A stretch of 14,468 nucleotides of DNA. Origin: Mailhella sp. (lineage in GTDB: Bacteria; Desulfobacterota; Desulfovibrionia; Desulfovibrionales; Desulfovibrionaceae). This document shows, piece by piece, positions 13,037-14,468 of this stretch (position 1 is the first letter of the stretch; each line of letters begins with the position of its first letter). The DNA is taken from positions 1 through 14,468 of the forward strand of contig JAFQPD010000121.1 in NCBI GenBank assembly GCA_017411945.1, written 5' to 3'. The notes below the pieces were generated by a model. It did not search any database. It saw only the letters and a program-made list of their open reading frames with translations, and was not told the origin of the DNA. The position numbers were made by a program, and so were the translations under genes.

Positions 13037-14431
13037 ATGTCCGACATAAAGGAACTCGCCTCCGCCCCGAAGTCCGGCTGGGAGATCTACCGCTCCCCTG
13101 AACACCGCCAGGCCATGTACGCCCTCGCCGCCGACTACATGGACTTCCTCACCGCCTCCAAGACCGAACGCGAGGCCGTGGACGAAGTCATAGCCCGCCT
13201 GCTCGAAGCCGGCTACTCCGAAGGCTTCGCCACCGGCAGGGCATGGCAGGCCCTGCACGGCAAGGCCATCTTCGTGGCCCGCAAGGGCCGCCGCCCCCTC
13301 GCCGACGGCATACGCCTCATCTCCGCCCACACGGACTCCCCGCGCCTCGACTTCAAGCAGCGCCCGCTCATCGAACAGGTGGGCGTGGGACAGGCCAAGA
13401 CCCACTATTACGGCGGCCTGCGCAAGTACCAGTGGCTGGCCCGCGAGCTCGCCATACACGGCGTTGTGGTGAAGGCCGACGGCACGCGCATACCCGTGAC
13501 GCTGGGCGAAGAGGCCGACGAACCCGTGTTCACCATTGCCGACCTTCTGCCCCATCTCTCCCACAAGGACGGCGCGACCCCTCTTTCCGACGCCTTCAGC
13601 GCCGAAAAGCTGAACATCATCCTCGGCCATGAGCCCGTCCTCAAGGGCGAAGGCGAAGACGCCCCCGAAGCTCCCAAGGAAGCCGTGAAGGCCCGCATGC
13701 TCGAACTGCTGAACGAGAAGTACGGCATCCGCGAGGACGACCTCGTTTCCGCCGAGCTCGAAGCCGTGCCCGCCGGCCCTGCCCGCTGGGTGGGCCTCGA
13801 CAAGGGCATCGTGGGCGGCTACGGCCACGACGACCGCATCTGCGTCTACACCGCGCTCCGCGCCTTCCTCGAAGCCGAAGAGCCGGAATACGCCTCCTGC
13901 CTCATCTTCTGGGACAAGGAAGAGATAGGCTCGGACGGCTCCACCGGCGCGAGCTCCCGCTTCTTCCAGTACTGCATCGAAGACATGGCCGCCGCGTGGG
14001 AACCCGAAACGCCGTTCCGCCGCATCATGATGAACACCAAGGCCCTCTCCGGCGACGTGCACGCCGCCGTGGACCCCGACTGGCAGGACCGCCACGAATT
14101 CAAGAACGCCGCCTTCTTCGGCTACGGCCTCTCCCTGTGCAAGTTCACCGGCTCGCGCGGCAAGTACGGCGCCAACGACGCACACCCCGAATACATAGGC
14201 TGGATGCGCGGCGTGCTCGACGAACGCGCCATCCCGTGGCAGATGGCCGAACTCGGCAAGGTGGACATGGGCGGCGGCGGCACCGTGGCCCTCTTCCTCG
14301 CCGCCTACGGCATGGACGTCATGGACGCAGGCCCCGCCCTTCTCGGCATGCACTCCCCCTTCGAACTCGCCTCCGTGCCGGACATCTACGCCGCCAAGCT
14401 CGCGTACCAGGCCTTCTTTGAGGCGAAGTGA
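13037..14431 (+). CDS. M18-family metallo-aminopeptidase
   Basis: A 464-residue cytoplasmic dinuclear zinc aminopeptidase of family M18 (aspartyl aminopeptidase/aminopeptidase 1 group), releasing N-terminal residues from peptides. ISAHTDSPRLDFKQRP (95-110) carries metal ligand His98 and the catalytic-site Asp100. GGYGHDDRICVYTAL (260-274) gives the bridging Asp (265 or 266). DKEEIGSDGSTGA (293-305) gives the catalytic Glu/ligand pair at 295-296. SGDVHAAVDP (338-347) gives Asp340, and GMHSPFELAS (437-446) the last ligand His439. All ligands are present and length is normal. The start has AAAGGA seven bases upstream. It lies 39 bases after selA with no terminator between, so co-transcription is likely though the functions are unrelated. 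The last 37 bases of the window hold only the start of the next intergenic region. Confidence 0.93.
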   Translation: MSDIKELASAPKSGWEIYRSPEHRQAMYALAADYMDFLTASKTEREAVDEVIARLLEAGYSEGFATGRAWQALHGKAIFVARKGRRPLADGIRLISAHTDSPRLDFKQRPLIEQVGVGQAKTHYYGGLRKYQWLARELAIHGVVVKADGTRIPVTLGEEADEPVFTIADLLPHLSHKDGATPLSDAFSAEKLNIILGHEPVLKGEGEDAPEAPKEAVKARMLELLNEKYGIREDDLVSAELEAVPAGPARWVGLDKGIVGGYGHDDRICVYTALRAFLEAEEPEYASCLIFWDKEEIGSDGSTGASSRFFQYCIEDMAAAWEPETPFRRIMMNTKALSGDVHAAVDPDWQDRHEFKNAAFFGYGLSLCKFTGSRGKYGANDAHPEYIGWMRGVLDERAIPWQMAELGKVDMGGGGTVALFLAAYGMDVMDAGPALLGMHSPFELASVPDIYAAKLAYQAFFEAK

Positions 14432-14468
14432 TGCGTTTTGCGGGGGAAGGGAAGGAACTTTTCTGGAG

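Noticed and set aside
11582..14353. Very long minus-strand frame (923 codons) opposite selA and the aminopeptidase
   Set aside because: It covers two genes with clear catalytic motifs. It is a Gly/His/Val/Glu-rich antisense artefact.
1..14468. CRISPR arrays, insertion sequences, integrases, tRNA or rRNA genes
   Set aside because: No regularly spaced repeats, transposase-like proteins, attachment-site repeats or tRNA-like cloverleaf were seen on either strand.

Overview
This GC-rich window has mostly C/G-ending codons and reads like a chromosome segment of a host-associated sulfate/sulfite-reducing bacterium. The Desulfovibrionaceae (Bilophila, Mailhella or Desulfovibrio type) are my best guess. 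That guess rests on the mix of protein families, on a Fur-like site close to the Desulfovibrio consensus as I remember it, and on a type III secretion effector/chaperone pair. It was not checked by database search.

Left half (about 300-5100, all minus strand). In transcription order the genes are: a membrane-anchored AMIN-domain protein, methylthioribose-1-phosphate isomerase (mtnA), a class II aldolase, a periplasmic OB-fold (YgiW/BOF) protein with its own terminator, a second BOF paralogue with its own putative promoter, and methylthioadenosine phosphorylase (mtnP) ending at a strong terminator. MtnP, MtnA and a class II aldolase together make a short 5'-methylthioadenosine salvage route. 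This could be the 'DHAP shunt' type, giving adenine, dihydroxyacetone phosphate and methylthioacetaldehyde. No MtnC/D/E/K or MtnW-type gene is in the window. Bases 1-327 hold no convincing gene but contain the mtnP terminator and a strong-looking leftward promoter whose product lies off the left edge.

Right half (about 5226-14431, all plus strand). A divergent promoter region with a nested inverted repeat separates AMIN from folC (folylpolyglutamate/dihydrofolate synthase). After folC comes the most unusual part: a 1440-residue protein with no recognised enzyme motif. It has a disordered N-terminus, a long helical middle and a beta-rich C-terminus, and 52 bases later comes a 147-residue protein with the signature of a class I type III secretion chaperone. 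This looks like a secreted effector and its chaperone set among housekeeping genes, with no secretion-apparatus gene in view. The gene order and architecture recall dspE-dspF/avrE-avrF, but that kinship is a hypothesis.

The window closes with selA (selenocysteine synthase) and an M18 metallo-aminopeptidase. No tRNA, rRNA, CRISPR array, insertion sequence or integrase was seen.
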